A stretch of DNA of 58,509 nucleotides from an uncultured Pelagibacteraceae bacterium (GTDB lineage: Bacteria; Pseudomonadota; Alphaproteobacteria; Pelagibacterales; Pelagibacteraceae). Positions 41,817 to 50,349 of this stretch are shown one piece after another; position 1 is the stretch's first letter; every line of letters starts with the position of its first letter. The stretch lies in assembly GCA_902595535.1 (NCBI GenBank), contig CACJQI010000008.1, positions 1-58,509 of the forward strand, given 5' to 3'. Position numbers and translations under genes: made by a program. A model generated the notes under the pieces. It was not told where the DNA came from, made no database searches, and saw nothing but the letters and a program-made list of their open reading frames with translations.

Positions 41817-42062
41817 ATGAATGAGAATGAAAAAAAAGAGATCCAGTCAGCATCTTTTAAAAGGCTATTAGAACATTTAGATGAGAGAAAAGATGTTCAA
41901 AATATTGACCTCATGAAATTAGCAGGTTTTTGCAGGAATTGCTTATCGAGATGGTACCGAGAAGAAGCTGAAAAAAAAGGAATATCTATTTCTGATCCTG
42001 AGGCAAGAGAACATGTTTATAGAATGCCTTATCCAGAATGGAAAGAAAAATATCAAAAATAA
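41817..42062 (+). CDS. DUF1244 protein
   Basis: 81 residues from the ATG at 41817; the longer in-frame reading from 41784 adds residues with no conservation. FKRLLEHLDERKDVQNIDLM, KLAGFCRNCLSRWYREEAEK and YRMPYPEWKEKYQK are the three signature blocks of DUF1244, common in Proteobacteria and of unknown function. The conserved FCRNCLS pair of cysteines suggests metal or redox chemistry. It ends directly before the convergent moaB gene. Confidence 0.9.
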   Translation: MNENEKKEIQSASFKRLLEHLDERKDVQNIDLMKLAGFCRNCLSRWYREEAEKKGISISDPEAREHVYRMPYPEWKEKYQK

Positions 42063-42563
42063 TTATTTTTCGTTAAGTCTTGGAAATAGTTCTACAAAAT
42101 TACAAGGCTTATGATTAATATCTAATTGATGCTTTAAAATTCCATCCCATGCATCAGTTACTCCTCCAGATGAACCCGGTAATGCAAAAACATATTTACC
42201 ATTTGCCAATACTGCACAAGCTCTAGATTGTATTGCGGATGTACCAACTGTCTTTAAGCTAATATTTCTAAAAACTTCACCAAAACCTGGTATTTGTTTA
42301 TCTGCAATTTCATCAATTGCTTCAGGAGTTATGTCTCTTCCTGTTAAACCAGTTCCACCTGTAGTAATCACTACATCTATATCTTTTTTATTTATCCAAT
42401 CTTTTAAGATTAAAACAATATCCTCTTTATTATCTTTGCAAATTTTTCTTTCGGTTAAATTATGATTTGCCTCTTTAATTTTTGCAACAAGGATTGCGCC
42501 AGATTTATCATTATCAAAAGTTCTAGTATCTGTTACAGTTAGTAAAGCTATATTTACAATCAT
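42063..42563 (-). CDS. moaB: Molybdenum cofactor biosynthesis protein B
   Basis: 166 residues of the MoaB/MogA family, the adenylyltransferase for molybdopterin. The signature IDVVITTGGTGLTGRDITPE (about residues 60-79) and the C-terminal substrate loop FALPGSSGGVTDAWDGIL are intact. It is separated from the moaACDE operon by 2.5 kb and divergent from a TSUP gene (12 bp gap). The remaining steps (moeA etc.) are not in the window. Confidence 0.9.
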   Translation of the reverse strand: MIVNIALLTVTDTRTFDNDKSGAILVAKIKEANHNLTERKICKDNKEDIVLILKDWINKKDIDVVITTGGTGLTGRDITPEAIDEIADKQIPGFGEVFRNISLKTVGTSAIQSRACAVLANGKYVFALPGSSGGVTDAWDGILKHQLDINHKPCNFVELFPRLNEK

Positions 42564-42575
42564 AATAAATTTTAA

Positions 42576-43322
42576 ATGGTTATATTATCAATATTTTTTT
42601 TTATAACAGCAATATTATATTCTAGCGTTGGATTTGGTGGTGGATCTACTTATCTAGCTTTGATGTTAATTTGGGATATTCCATATTATATTTTTCCAAT
42701 AATTGCATTGTTTTGTAACATTATTGTCGTGTCAGGTAATTCTATAAACTATATCAAATCAGGTAATCTTAATCTTAAATTATTAACACCCTATCTTTTT
42801 GGATCTATACCTTTTGCTTTTATAGGTGCATCAATTTCAATAGAAAAAGAATTATTCGAAATTTTACTTTTTTTTGTTTTATTTATTGCGGGAATATTTT
42901 TATTAATTGAGAGCAAATCATATAATAAAGATCATATAAAATTAAAACAAATACCAAAAATTTTATCTATTTTTGTTGGATCTATAATTGGATTTGTATC
43001 TGGTATAGTTGGAATTGGAGGGGGTATATTTTTAAGTCCATTTTTATTTTTAATGAAAGCTGGATATCCAAAACATATAGTAACATCAGCATCCTTATTT
43101 ATTTTGATAAATTCAATATTTGGTGTGATAGGACAATTTACAAAAGATGCTGTATTTAATGAATTTTTAAATTATTGGCCTCTTTTCCTATCTGTATTTA
43201 TTGGTGGTCAAATTGGAAATTTTCTAAATATAAAATTTTTATCTAATAAAACTCTTACCCTGATAACATCTTTATTGGTTATTTTTGTTGCAATAAGAAT
43301 GGGATTTAAAATATTACCATAA
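42576..43322 (+). CDS. TSUP-family membrane transporter (TauE/SafE)
   Basis: 248 residues with about seven or eight hydrophobic helices. YSSVGFGGGSTYLALMLIW and FVSGIVGIGGGIFLSPFLFL are the two glycine-rich repeats of the TauE/SafE (TSUP) family, one per half. Members move sulfite, sulfoacetate, and other sulfonates or related anions out of the cell. It starts 12 bp from the divergent moaB. A link to sulfite production or molybdoenzyme metabolism is possible but only an inference from proximity. Confidence 0.88.
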   Translation: MVILSIFFFITAILYSSVGFGGGSTYLALMLIWDIPYYIFPIIALFCNIIVVSGNSINYIKSGNLNLKLLTPYLFGSIPFAFIGASISIEKELFEILLFFVLFIAGIFLLIESKSYNKDHIKLKQIPKILSIFVGSIIGFVSGIVGIGGGIFLSPFLFLMKAGYPKHIVTSASLFILINSIFGVIGQFTKDAVFNEFLNYWPLFLSVFIGGQIGNFLNIKFLSNKTLTLITSLLVIFVAIRMGFKILP

Positions 43323-43358
43323 TGTTGATTTAATTTACTTTTAATATATTTAATATTT

Positions 43359-43946
43359 ATGAAAAACATCAAACCATTTGGGCCATCAATAGGCAAAACA
43401 AAAATTTCAGATAAATTTTATAATAAATTAAATAAAGAATTTGATACAAAATCAAAATCAAAAAAAATTGATTATAGTTCAAAACTGGCTAGCCAAATTA
43501 AAAATGAATTAAAAATTTCTGACAAATTCATAAAACAAAATTTAGAAAAAGAATTAAAACTGAGTGTTAAAAAATTTTTATTTAATGAAAATATTAAAAA
43601 TATTAAAGAAATTAAGATCTTAAATCTCTGGGTAGTTCGTCAATTTAAAGGTGAATATAATCCAATTCACTATCATGAAGGAGATTTATCAGGTGTTGGG
43701 TATTTAAAGTTACCAAAAGGAATGACTAATAATAAATTAGTCAAAAATAAGAAATTAAAAACTAATGGCACGATAGATTTTATAAATGGACAAAAAGGTT
43801 TTTTAAGCAAGAGTATATACAACGTAATCCCAAAAATTAAAGAAATGTTAATTTTTCCAAATTATTTAATGCACACTGCTTATCCGTTTAACATTGATGG
43901 AGAAAGAAGATCTTTTTCATTTAATGTAAAAATTATATTTAAATGA
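43359..43946 (+). CDS. Putative 2OG-Fe(II) oxygenase of the TIGR02466-like type
   Basis: 195 residues, Lys-rich N-terminal half followed by a small jelly roll: VRQFKGEYNPIHYHEGDLSG, giving the first histidines, GVGYLKLPKG, LIFPNYLMHTAYPF (distal His) and GERRSFSFNVKI (Arg for 2OG). These features match the family of small putative 2OG-Fe(II) oxygenases with an HxHxGxxxSGVxYL block, often found in marine bacteria and their phages. The substrate is unknown. Upstream is the TSUP gene (36 bp), downstream the homocysteine methyltransferase. Confidence 0.7.
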   Translation: MKNIKPFGPSIGKTKISDKFYNKLNKEFDTKSKSKKIDYSSKLASQIKNELKISDKFIKQNLEKELKLSVKKFLFNENIKNIKEIKILNLWVVRQFKGEYNPIHYHEGDLSGVGYLKLPKGMTNNKLVKNKKLKTNGTIDFINGQKGFLSKSIYNVIPKIKEMLIFPNYLMHTAYPFNIDGERRSFSFNVKIIFK

Positions 43947-43960
43947 TATCTTGTTAGTAA

Positions 43961-44878
43961 ATGAACAAAGATTTCTTTAAGCAAGTAAGGATTCTTGATG
44001 GAGGAATGGGCCAAGAACTTCTTGCTAAAGGATTAATTACTATGGGCACATTATGGTCTGCAAGTGCTAATTTAGAAAAAAAATTTCACAATTTAGTTGT
44101 AGATCTTCATCTTTCATACATTAATTCAGGTGCCGATGTAATTGTTACCAATACATTTTCTGCAAGAAGAATTAGATTAATTCAAAATAAAGTAAATGAA
44201 CACTTTAAGTATATTAATGAACAAGCTTGTTTGCTTGCAATAAAAGCAAAAAATCTATCTAAAAAAAACGTACTAATTGCAGGAAGTTTACCTAGTCAAA
44301 GCGATACTTATGTAGAAGATCAGCGTAAATCTAATGAAATTGAAAAAGATTTTTTAGATCAAGCGACCATAATTAATCCTTATATAGATTTTTTTTATTT
44401 AGATGTTTTATCTAGCGGTAAAGAATTAGATATTGCATCTAATGTAGCTGCTAAACTTAAAAAACCTATTTTAGCAGGTGTTCATTTAAAAAAAAATTGC
44501 TTACTTCCTTCAGGTGAGTCTATTACAGAAGTTGTTCAAAAATATAAAAATGAAAATTGGCTTGGTTTAATAGGTGCTTGTGTATCACCTGAAATAATTG
44601 AGAGTTCTATTGAAGAGCTAAGAGAAATTAATTTACCTTTTGGATTTAAAGCTAATTTATGGGAAATTGAAGAACCTGGACCTCAAAGAACTTTCAATAC
44701 AGCTAAATATGATGAGATTGGAACAAATCCAAATATAGCATTTGGAAAAAGAGACAAATATGATCCAAAATTATTCTATGAATTTTCTGAAAAAATCAAA
44801 AACAAAGGCGCGACTATTCTTGGTGGTTGTTGTGAAACTAGACCTTCGCATATTGAGGAAATAGCAAAGCTTAAATAG
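43961..44878 (+). CDS. mmuM: Homocysteine S-methyltransferase family protein
   Basis: 305 residues. RILDGGMGQELLAKG at the N terminus and the Zn-binding cysteines in IGACVSPE (one) and ILGGCCETRPSHIEE (two) define the Pfam S-methyl-trans (MmuM/BHMT-like) fold. It transfers a methyl group from a donor such as S-methylmethionine or a methylated sulfur or nitrogen compound to homocysteine; the donor cannot be read from the sequence. It starts 14 bp after the oxygenase gene, overlaps the convergent DMT gene by 8 bp, and no SAM riboswitch is visible ahead of it. Confidence 0.87.
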   Translation: MNKDFFKQVRILDGGMGQELLAKGLITMGTLWSASANLEKKFHNLVVDLHLSYINSGADVIVTNTFSARRIRLIQNKVNEHFKYINEQACLLAIKAKNLSKKNVLIAGSLPSQSDTYVEDQRKSNEIEKDFLDQATIINPYIDFFYLDVLSSGKELDIASNVAAKLKKPILAGVHLKKNCLLPSGESITEVVQKYKNENWLGLIGACVSPEIIESSIEELREINLPFGFKANLWEIEEPGPQRTFNTAKYDEIGTNPNIAFGKRDKYDPKLFYEFSEKIKNKGATILGGCCETRPSHIEEIAKLK

Positions 44879-45758
44879 TTTTTTTATTATCGGCTTTTTT
44901 TACAAAATAGATACCAATACAAACTGCTATTAAAGATATTAATACTTTAATTGTTATTAGTTCTTTTAGAAATATATAGCCCAAAATAGTTCCGAATATT
45001 GGTATTAGGTAAGAAACTTGAGATTGAAAAATTAAACCATTATTTTTTAAAATCCTAAATCTTAATAACCAAGCAAATCCAGTTGGTACAATACCAAGAT
45101 AAATTACAGATATAAGTGAGTCTGCTCTTGGAATTGATTGCCAAGGTTGTTCTATAAAACTTACTAATGGAATTAAAATTATAATTGCCCAGATTAAAAT
45201 TGAACCAGTTACATTTTCATTTTTCTTTTTACTAATTTTTAAAGTTAAAACACCACCTATTACATAACAAGTTGATCCAAGTAATATTAATAATGCTGAA
45301 ATAAAATTATTTTCATCAATTAAAATATTATCTGAAAATAAAAATATTATTCCTGAAAAACCGATTAAAATTCCAAATGTTTTAACTAAATTAAATTTTT
45401 CATTTTTAGTATAAAAATGACCTAAAACTGTAGAGCTCAATGGTGTTGTTGACATTAAAATAGCTGCAAGATTACTCTGAACAGATTTTACTCCATAGGC
45501 TATTAAAAAAAATGGAGCTACTAAATTAATAAATCCAATCATTGCGAACCAATGCCAATCTTTTGAAAAAGCTTCAATTTTAATATTTTTATAATAACAA
45601 AGAAGTAAAACTGGAATAGCTCCAAAGAAAACTCTTAAAAATGCTATGGTTACTGGTCCAAAAGAATAAGTTGCAATCTTTATATTAAAAAAAGCTGAAG
45701 CCCAAATTAAAGCTAGTACAGTTAACAATATGTAATCAATTAATTTTGGTTGTCTCAT
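44871..45758 (-). CDS. DMT-superfamily (EamA) transporter
   Basis: 295 residues with ten transmembrane helices in two EamA repeats: LALIWASAFFNIKIATYSF in the first, SVIYLGIVPTGFAWLLRFRI and ISYLIPIFGTILGYIFL-like helices in the second. EamA proteins export or import amino acids and metabolites; the substrate is unknown. Its start overlaps the ybaK stop by four bases, so the two are coupled. At the other end it overlaps the convergent mmuM by eight bases. Confidence 0.9.
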   Translation of the reverse strand: MRQPKLIDYILLTVLALIWASAFFNIKIATYSFGPVTIAFLRVFFGAIPVLLLCYYKNIKIEAFSKDWHWFAMIGFINLVAPFFLIAYGVKSVQSNLAAILMSTTPLSSTVLGHFYTKNEKFNLVKTFGILIGFSGIIFLFSDNILIDENNFISALLILLGSTCYVIGGVLTLKISKKKNENVTGSILIWAIIILIPLVSFIEQPWQSIPRADSLISVIYLGIVPTGFAWLLRFRILKNNGLIFQSQVSYLIPIFGTILGYIFLKELITIKVLISLIAVCIGIYFVKKADNKKTI

Positions 45759-46237
45759 TCAGTAATTTCTTTAATTTTGCCGGAAGTTAATTTGGTTAAC
45801 TGATTAAATTCTATTTTAAAAACACAGTTTGGGTGACCTGCGGCTGCAAAAACTGTTTTAAATCTTTCTAGATTAGTATCAATATAGATTTTTACTTTAT
45901 TTAAGTGCCCTACTGGAGAAACGCCTCCAATCGTATACCCAGTTATTTTTTTAACATCATCTGGTTTTGCCATCGAGACATTTTTTTCATCTAAAATTTT
46001 TTTAAGTTTGTTTAATGAACACCTTTTGTCTCCTGAAACTAAACAAAGAATAAAACTTTTTCCCGTGCTAAAAAGCAAACTTTTTACAATTGCTCCAACA
46101 TTACAACCTAAGGCTGTAGCTGCATCTTCTGCTGTCCTTGCTGTTTTCTCTAAACATATAACTTCTAGATTTTGATCAAATTCTTTTATTGATTTTTCAG
46201 CTCTTTTAACTGGCTCTTTTTCTAAAATAGTATTCAC
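45755..46237 (-). CDS. YbaK/EbsC-type aminoacyl-tRNA deacylase
   Basis: 160 residues of the prolyl-tRNA-editing (INS/YbaK) superfamily. KTARTAEDAATALGCNVGAI is the conserved first helix-turn, SLLFSTGKSFILCLVSGDKR includes the catalytic-lysine strand, and YTIGGVSPVGH is the GGxxPxG loop of the family. Members hydrolyse mischarged Cys-tRNA-Pro or Ala-tRNA-Pro. It is translated together with the DMT gene (ATGA-type overlap). Confidence 0.9.
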   Translation of the reverse strand: MNTILEKEPVKRAEKSIKEFDQNLEVICLEKTARTAEDAATALGCNVGAIVKSLLFSTGKSFILCLVSGDKRCSLNKLKKILDEKNVSMAKPDDVKKITGYTIGGVSPVGHLNKVKIYIDTNLERFKTVFAAAGHPNCVFKIEFNQLTKLTSGKIKEITE

Positions 46238-46263
46238 TGGTTTTAAATTATTTGTTTAATAAT

Positions 46264-46308
46264 ATTGCATAAATACACCACTTATGTGAAAATTGCATAG
46301 GTGTTATT
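46264..46308 (+). promoter_or_regulatory. Repeats in the glnA upstream region
   Basis: ATTGCATA occurs at 46264-46271 and again at 46292-46299. AATACACC (46272-46279) faces GGTGTTATT (46300-46308), complementary but for one inserted base. The elements lie 70-115 bp upstream of the glnA ATG and could be operators or a leader hairpin. No sigma-54 type -24/-12 pair is evident. Confidence 0.35.
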
Positions 46309-46377
46309 TATTAAATAAGCAATATCTTTTGCGTTTTTTTTGTTATTTACCACTCATAAAATTATATAGGAGACAAA

Positions 46378-47784
46378 ATGAGCACAGCAAATGTTTTAAA
46401 ATTTATAAAAGAAAAAGAAGCAGAATTTGTAGATCTTAGATTTACTGATCCAAGAGGAAAACTACAGCATTTAACAATGGATGTTTCAGTTGTTGATGAA
46501 GATATGCTTAACGAGGGCGTATTTTTTGATGGTTCGTCTATTGCTGGTTGGAAAGCTATTAACGAGTCTGACATGATTTTAAAACCTGATACTGCTAGAA
46601 TGTTTATGGATCCATTTACATCTCATAACACTGTTGTTTTATTTTGTGATATTTTAGATGCTGTGAAAAAATCTCCTTATGAAAGAGATCCTAGAGGTGT
46701 TGCAAAAAAGGCTGAAGAATATTTAAAATCTTCAGGAATTGGTGATAAAGCGTTCTTTGGTCCTGAGCCAGAGTTTTTTGTATTTGACGATGTAAGAATA
46801 AACAATGATCCAAATAATACTGGATTTGTTCTAGATAGTAAGGAAGGTCCTTACAACTCTGGAAAAGTTTATGAAAATGGTAATATGGGACATAGGCCTC
46901 CAGTAAAAGGTGGTTATTTTCCTGTGCCACCAGTTGATAGTGAGCAAGATATGCGTGGAGAATATCTAAAGAATTTAAAAGAAGTTGGAATTAAAGTTGA
47001 AAAACATCACCATGAAGTAGCTCCAAGTCAGCATGAGCTTGGTATGTACTTTGGTACTTTAGTTGATCAAGCGGACAATGTTCAATTATATAAATATGTT
47101 GTTCAAATGGTTACTCATTCATTTGGAAAGACAGCAACGTTTATGCCTAAACCAGTTGCGGGCGACAATGGTTCAGGTATGCATATTCACCAATCTATTT
47201 GGAAGGGAGATACTCCAGTGTTTTCTGGTGATGCTTATGCAGGTTTATCAGAAACTGCTCTACATTATATTGGTGGAATTTTAAAACATGCTAAAGCAAT
47301 TAATGCATTTGCTAATTCTACTACAAATAGTTACAAAAGATTAGTTCCAGGTTTTGAGGCTCCTGTGCTTCTTGCTTATTCAGCAAGAAATAGATCTGCT
47401 TCATGTAGAATACCTATTACATTAAGTAAAAAAGGTGCAAGATGTGAAATTAGATTCCCAGATGCATCTGGAAACCCATATTTAACATTTGCAGCTATGC
47501 TAATGGCTGGACTAGATGGAATAAAAAATAAAATTCATCCAGGCGAGTCTTTTGATAAAGATTTATATGAATTACCACCAGAAGAAGTAAAAGCTATACC
47601 AACCGTTTGTGGTTCTCTAAGAGAAGCCATGGAAAGCTTAGATAAAGATAGAGAGTTTTTAACTCAAGGTGGTGTATTTACGGATGATCAAATTGATGCT
47701 TACATTGCACTTAAATTTGAAGAAATTCATAAGTTTGAACATGCACCTCATCCAGTTGAGTTTGAGATGTATTACAGTAGCTAA
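46378..47784 (+). CDS. glnA: Glutamine synthetase type I
   Basis: Assimilates ammonium by converting glutamate to glutamine. The 468-residue protein is full-length GSI-beta: [47 protein letters not shown], the [14 protein letters not shown] metal block, [19 protein letters not shown], and the adenylylation tyrosine in [10 protein letters not shown]. It lies alone; no glnB precedes it. A GGAG ribosome-binding site precedes the ATG, and a repeat-bearing leader (46264-46308) is a candidate operator region. I find no glutamine riboswitch signature. Confidence 0.97.
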   Translation: MSTANVLKFIKEKEAEFVDLRFTDPRGKLQHLTMDVSVVDEDMLNEGVFFDGSSIAGWKAINESDMILKPDTARMFMDPFTSHNTVVLFCDILDAVKKSPYERDPRGVAKKAEEYLKSSGIGDKAFFGPEPEFFVFDDVRINNDPNNTGFVLDSKEGPYNSGKVYENGNMGHRPPVKGGYFPVPPVDSEQDMRGEYLKNLKEVGIKVEKHHHEVAPSQHELGMYFGTLVDQADNVQLYKYVVQMVTHSFGKTATFMPKPVAGDNGSGMHIHQSIWKGDTPVFSGDAYAGLSETALHYIGGILKHAKAINAFANSTTNSYKRLVPGFEAPVLLAYSARNRSASCRIPITLSKKGARCEIRFPDASGNPYLTFAAMLMAGLDGIKNKIHPGESFDKDLYELPPEEVKAIPTVCGSLREAMESLDKDREFLTQGGVFTDDQIDAYIALKFEEIHKFEHAPHPVEFEMYYSS

Positions 47785-47791
47785 TAACTAA

Positions 47792-47962
47792 TTACTGTCT
47801 AGTTGTTGCAATTGTATCTTTGTTAACACCTTTTTTTACGACATAGTCTTGAGTGCCATTGGCACCTGTTTCTACTTCTTTACGTAAATCTTTGAAAAAA
47901 GTTCTTTGCTTTAAAGAATTTTTAAGGTTTTTAACTAAGTTTTTAAATTCAAAAGTATTCAT
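47792..47962 (-). CDS. 56-residue basic small protein
   Basis: An ATG at 47962 opens a 56-codon frame ending at 47792, convergent with glnA. The product MNTFEFKNLVKNLKNSLKQR continues with a basic amphipathic stretch (TFFKDLRKEVETGANGTQDY) and ends VVKKGVNKDTIATTRQ. It has no hydrophobic segment. I do not recognise a family. Coding potential is inferred from the absence of stops, the use of the space between glnA and sufA, and Lys-rich composition like neighbouring proteins. A conserved role next to glnA or the suf operon is unproven. Confidence 0.5.
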   Translation of the reverse strand: MNTFEFKNLVKNLKNSLKQRTFFKDLRKEVETGANGTQDYVVKKGVNKDTIATTRQ

Positions 47963-48028
47963 AGATAATTAATACACTAGATATGCATTTAATGCAATAC
48001 TGATATGCAATTAATAGGATATTATATT

Positions 48029-48364
48029 TTACTCTACTTTAAAAGATTCACCACAACCACAACGCTCAGTTTCATTGGGATTATTGAATACAAAAGATGA
48101 GGAAAGTTCCTCTTTTTTATAATCCATTTCTGTTCCAAGCAAATACATCACAGCAGCTGAATCAACAAACACTTTAACACCTTTGTCTTCAATAACTTCA
48201 TCATTTGGATTCGCTTCTTTTGTATACTCCATTACATAAGACATTCCTGCACATCCGCCTGTTTTAACAGATACTCTAACTCCAAGTGAATCTTTTTCAG
48301 CATTAGACATTATTTCTTTAATTCTTAATGCTGCATTGTCACTCAATTTAATTATAGGGTTCAT
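48029..48364 (-). CDS. sufA: A-type Fe-S carrier protein
   Basis: 111 residues of the HesB/IscA family: the three cluster cysteines are in VKTGGCAGMSYVME and ERCGCGESFKV (Cys-x-Cys). It accepts Fe-S clusters from SufBCD and delivers them to apoproteins. Last gene of the suf operon; its ATG overlaps the sufT stop by one base. No other A-type gene is visible in the window; erpA or IscA are alternative names. Confidence 0.92.
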   Translation of the reverse strand: MNPIIKLSDNAALRIKEIMSNAEKDSLGVRVSVKTGGCAGMSYVMEYTKEANPNDEVIEDKGVKVFVDSAAVMYLLGTEMDYKKEELSSSFVFNNPNETERCGCGESFKVE

Positions 48365-48663
48365 TATAAATTTAACTCCAATTTAGCTGCTTCTGACATC
48401 ATATCTTTGTTCCAAGGAGGGTCCCATACTAATTCAAGATCAACATCCTCAATTCCTTCGACTTGCATAGCTCCCTCTTTAACTTCTTTTGGCAAGCTTT
48501 CAGCAACAGGGCAATTAGGTGTTGTTAGTGTCATTTTTATTTTTGCAAAATTATCATTTTCAACTACAATATCATAAATCAAACCTAATTCATAAATATT
48601 TACTGGTAATTCAGGGTCATAAATTTTTCTAATTTCTTCAATGATTTGCTCTTTTTTATTCAT
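48364..48663 (-). CDS. sufT: SufT-like (DUF59/MIP18) Fe-S assembly protein
   Basis: 99 residues: EIRKIYDPELPVNIYELGLI contains the DPExPVNxxxLGL signature of DUF59. IKMTLTTPNCPVAESLPKEV carries the conserved Cys, and VWDPPWNKDMMSE the end. Such proteins take part in Fe-S maturation, in alphaproteobacterial suf operons named SufT. It is 4 bp from sufU and overlaps sufA by one base. Confidence 0.92.
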   Translation of the reverse strand: MNKKEQIIEEIRKIYDPELPVNIYELGLIYDIVVENDNFAKIKMTLTTPNCPVAESLPKEVKEGAMQVEGIEDVDLELVWDPPWNKDMMSEAAKLELNL

Positions 48664-48667
48664 ATAT

Positions 48668-49132
48668 CTAATCTTCGGTTTTCACAGGTTCTTTTTTATT
48701 TTCAAACGCAGAAACTAATGTGTGCCATGATAAAGTTGCACATTTAACTCTCATTGGATACTGTTTTACTCCCGATAAACACATAAGTTTTGTTTTTTCA
48801 TCCTCTGCTAAATTTTCAGATTTTAGCTCAGGATTTTCTTTTATCATTCCTAAAAAATCTTCTACAATTTCTTTTGCTTCATGCTCATTTTTTCCCTTAA
48901 TCAAATCAGTCATAATAGATGCTGATGCCATTGAAATAGCACAACCACTACCTTCAAATGAAATATCTTTTACAATTTTTTGTCCGTTTAGTTTTAAATA
49001 AACATGAACATTATCGCCACATAAAGGATTATGACCTTTGGCATCTTTATTAAAATCATCAGTCTTACCAAGATTTCTTGGATTTTTACCATGTTCTAAA
49101 ATTATCTCTTGATATAATTCTTTTAGGTTCAT
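48668..49132 (-). CDS. sufU: SufU/IscU-type scaffold or sulfur-transfer protein
   Basis: 154 residues. The three conserved Cys are in NPLCGDNVHVYL, FEGSGCAISMASAS and KCATLSWHTL; the insertion between the second and third (about 40 residues, with LMCLSGVKQYPMRVKC) is that of SufU rather than IscU. SufU takes sulfur from SufS, often with Zn in place of a cluster. Its ATG overlaps the sufS stop by four bases. The suf operon therefore has SufU, no SufE. Confidence 0.92.
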   Translation of the reverse strand: MNLKELYQEIILEHGKNPRNLGKTDDFNKDAKGHNPLCGDNVHVYLKLNGQKIVKDISFEGSGCAISMASASIMTDLIKGKNEHEAKEIVEDFLGMIKENPELKSENLAEDEKTKLMCLSGVKQYPMRVKCATLSWHTLVSAFENKKEPVKTED

Positions 49133-50349
49133 TTTAAATTAAATATTTTTTTACAATTATTTATAGCGCCATTTAGTTTATCAAGATCATCTTTAGTATT
49201 ATAAATTCCAACTGATGCTCTTGAACTTGCTGGTATGTTCAATTTATCATGAAGTATTTGACAACAATGATGACCAGCTCTGATTGCAACACCATCCTCA
49301 TCTAATATTGTTGCAACATCATGAGGATGAATACCTTCAATAGTAAATGATAAAACTCCACCCTTATTTTTAGGATTACCAATTAATTTTACAGAATTAT
49401 TTTTTTGTAATAATTCTTGTCCATATTCAACTAACTCAGCTTCATGCTTCATTATATTTTCTATTCCAACACTCTCTAAAAATTTAATAGACTGATCAAA
49501 TGCAATTACTTGAGCTGTAGCCATAGTTCCTGCCTCATATTTATTAGGTAAATCACCATAGGAAATTCTATCTTTTTTAACCTCATTAATCATTCCTCCA
49601 CCTCCTTGATAAGGTGGTAATTCCTCTAACCATTTTTTTTTACCATACAAAACACCAAGACCTGTGGGGCCATACATTTTGTGACAGGAGATAGCATAAA
49701 AATCACAGTCTAAGTCCTCCATATCTAATTTTAAATGAGGCGCACCCTGACAACCATCAACAACAACAATTATACCTTTTGCATGAGCTAACTCTGTTAT
49801 TTCTTTAATAGGTAATATTGCACCTGTTACATTCGATAAATGCGTAATAGATATAATCTTTGTTTTAGGGGTTATTTTTTTTTCAATCTCTTCTAATGTA
49901 ATTTCACCCTCTTCATTAATTTCGGCAAAATTAATTTTTACGTTTTTTGACTTTCTTAAAAAATGCCATGGAACATAATTAGAATGATGTTCTAACTCAG
50001 TGATAAGAATTTCGTCTCCTTCTTGTAAATAATTTTGACCTAAAGTATTTGCAACTAAGTTAAGTGCTTCTGTTGCACCTTTGGTAAATACAATTTCATT
50101 TTTATCTTTAGCATTTATATATCTTTGAACTGAAGTTCTTGTGTTCTCATATAAGTTTGTCGCTGCGACAGCTAAATAGTGTACGCTTCTTCCAACATTT
50201 GAAAACTGTTTTGTATAAAATTCGTTAATTCTATCAATTACAACTTTTGGTTTTTGAGATGAGTTTGCGCTATCTAAATAAACTAAGTCATTATTATGAA
50301 TTTTTTCATCGAAAATTGGAAATTCTTGTTTTACTTGATCTATATTCAT
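49129..50349 (-). CDS. sufS: Cysteine desulfurase
   Basis: 406 residues, PLP-dependent, group II. The PLP lysine is in AISCHKMYGPTGLGVLYG, the catalytic Cys in IRAGHHCCQILHDKL, and the YLDSANSSQKP start and RSVHYLAVAATNLYE are typical of SufS. It makes persulfide sulfur for cluster assembly from cysteine, which cysEK in this window can supply. It overlaps sufD by four bases. Confidence 0.95.
   Translation of the reverse strand: MNIDQVKQEFPIFDEKIHNNDLVYLDSANSSQKPKVVIDRINEFYTKQFSNVGRSVHYLAVAATNLYENTRTSVQRYINAKDKNEIVFTKGATEALNLVANTLGQNYLQEGDEILITELEHHSNYVPWHFLRKSKNVKINFAEINEEGEITLEEIEKKITPKTKIISITHLSNVTGAILPIKEITELAHAKGIIVVVDGCQGAPHLKLDMEDLDCDFYAISCHKMYGPTGLGVLYGKKKWLEELPPYQGGGGMINEVKKDRISYGDLPNKYEAGTMATAQVIAFDQSIKFLESVGIENIMKHEAELVEYGQELLQKNNSVKLIGNPKNKGGVLSFTIEGIHPHDVATILDEDGVAIRAGHHCCQILHDKLNIPASSRASVGIYNTKDDLDKLNGAINNCKKIFNLK

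Noticed and set aside
43947..43960. SAM-type riboswitch ahead of the homocysteine methyltransferase gene
   Set aside because: Only 14 bp separate it from the upstream gene, leaving no room for an aptamer.
46238..46377. Glutamine (glnA-type) riboswitch in the glnA leader
   Set aside because: None of the conserved blocks of the known glutamine aptamer are visible in the 140-bp leader.
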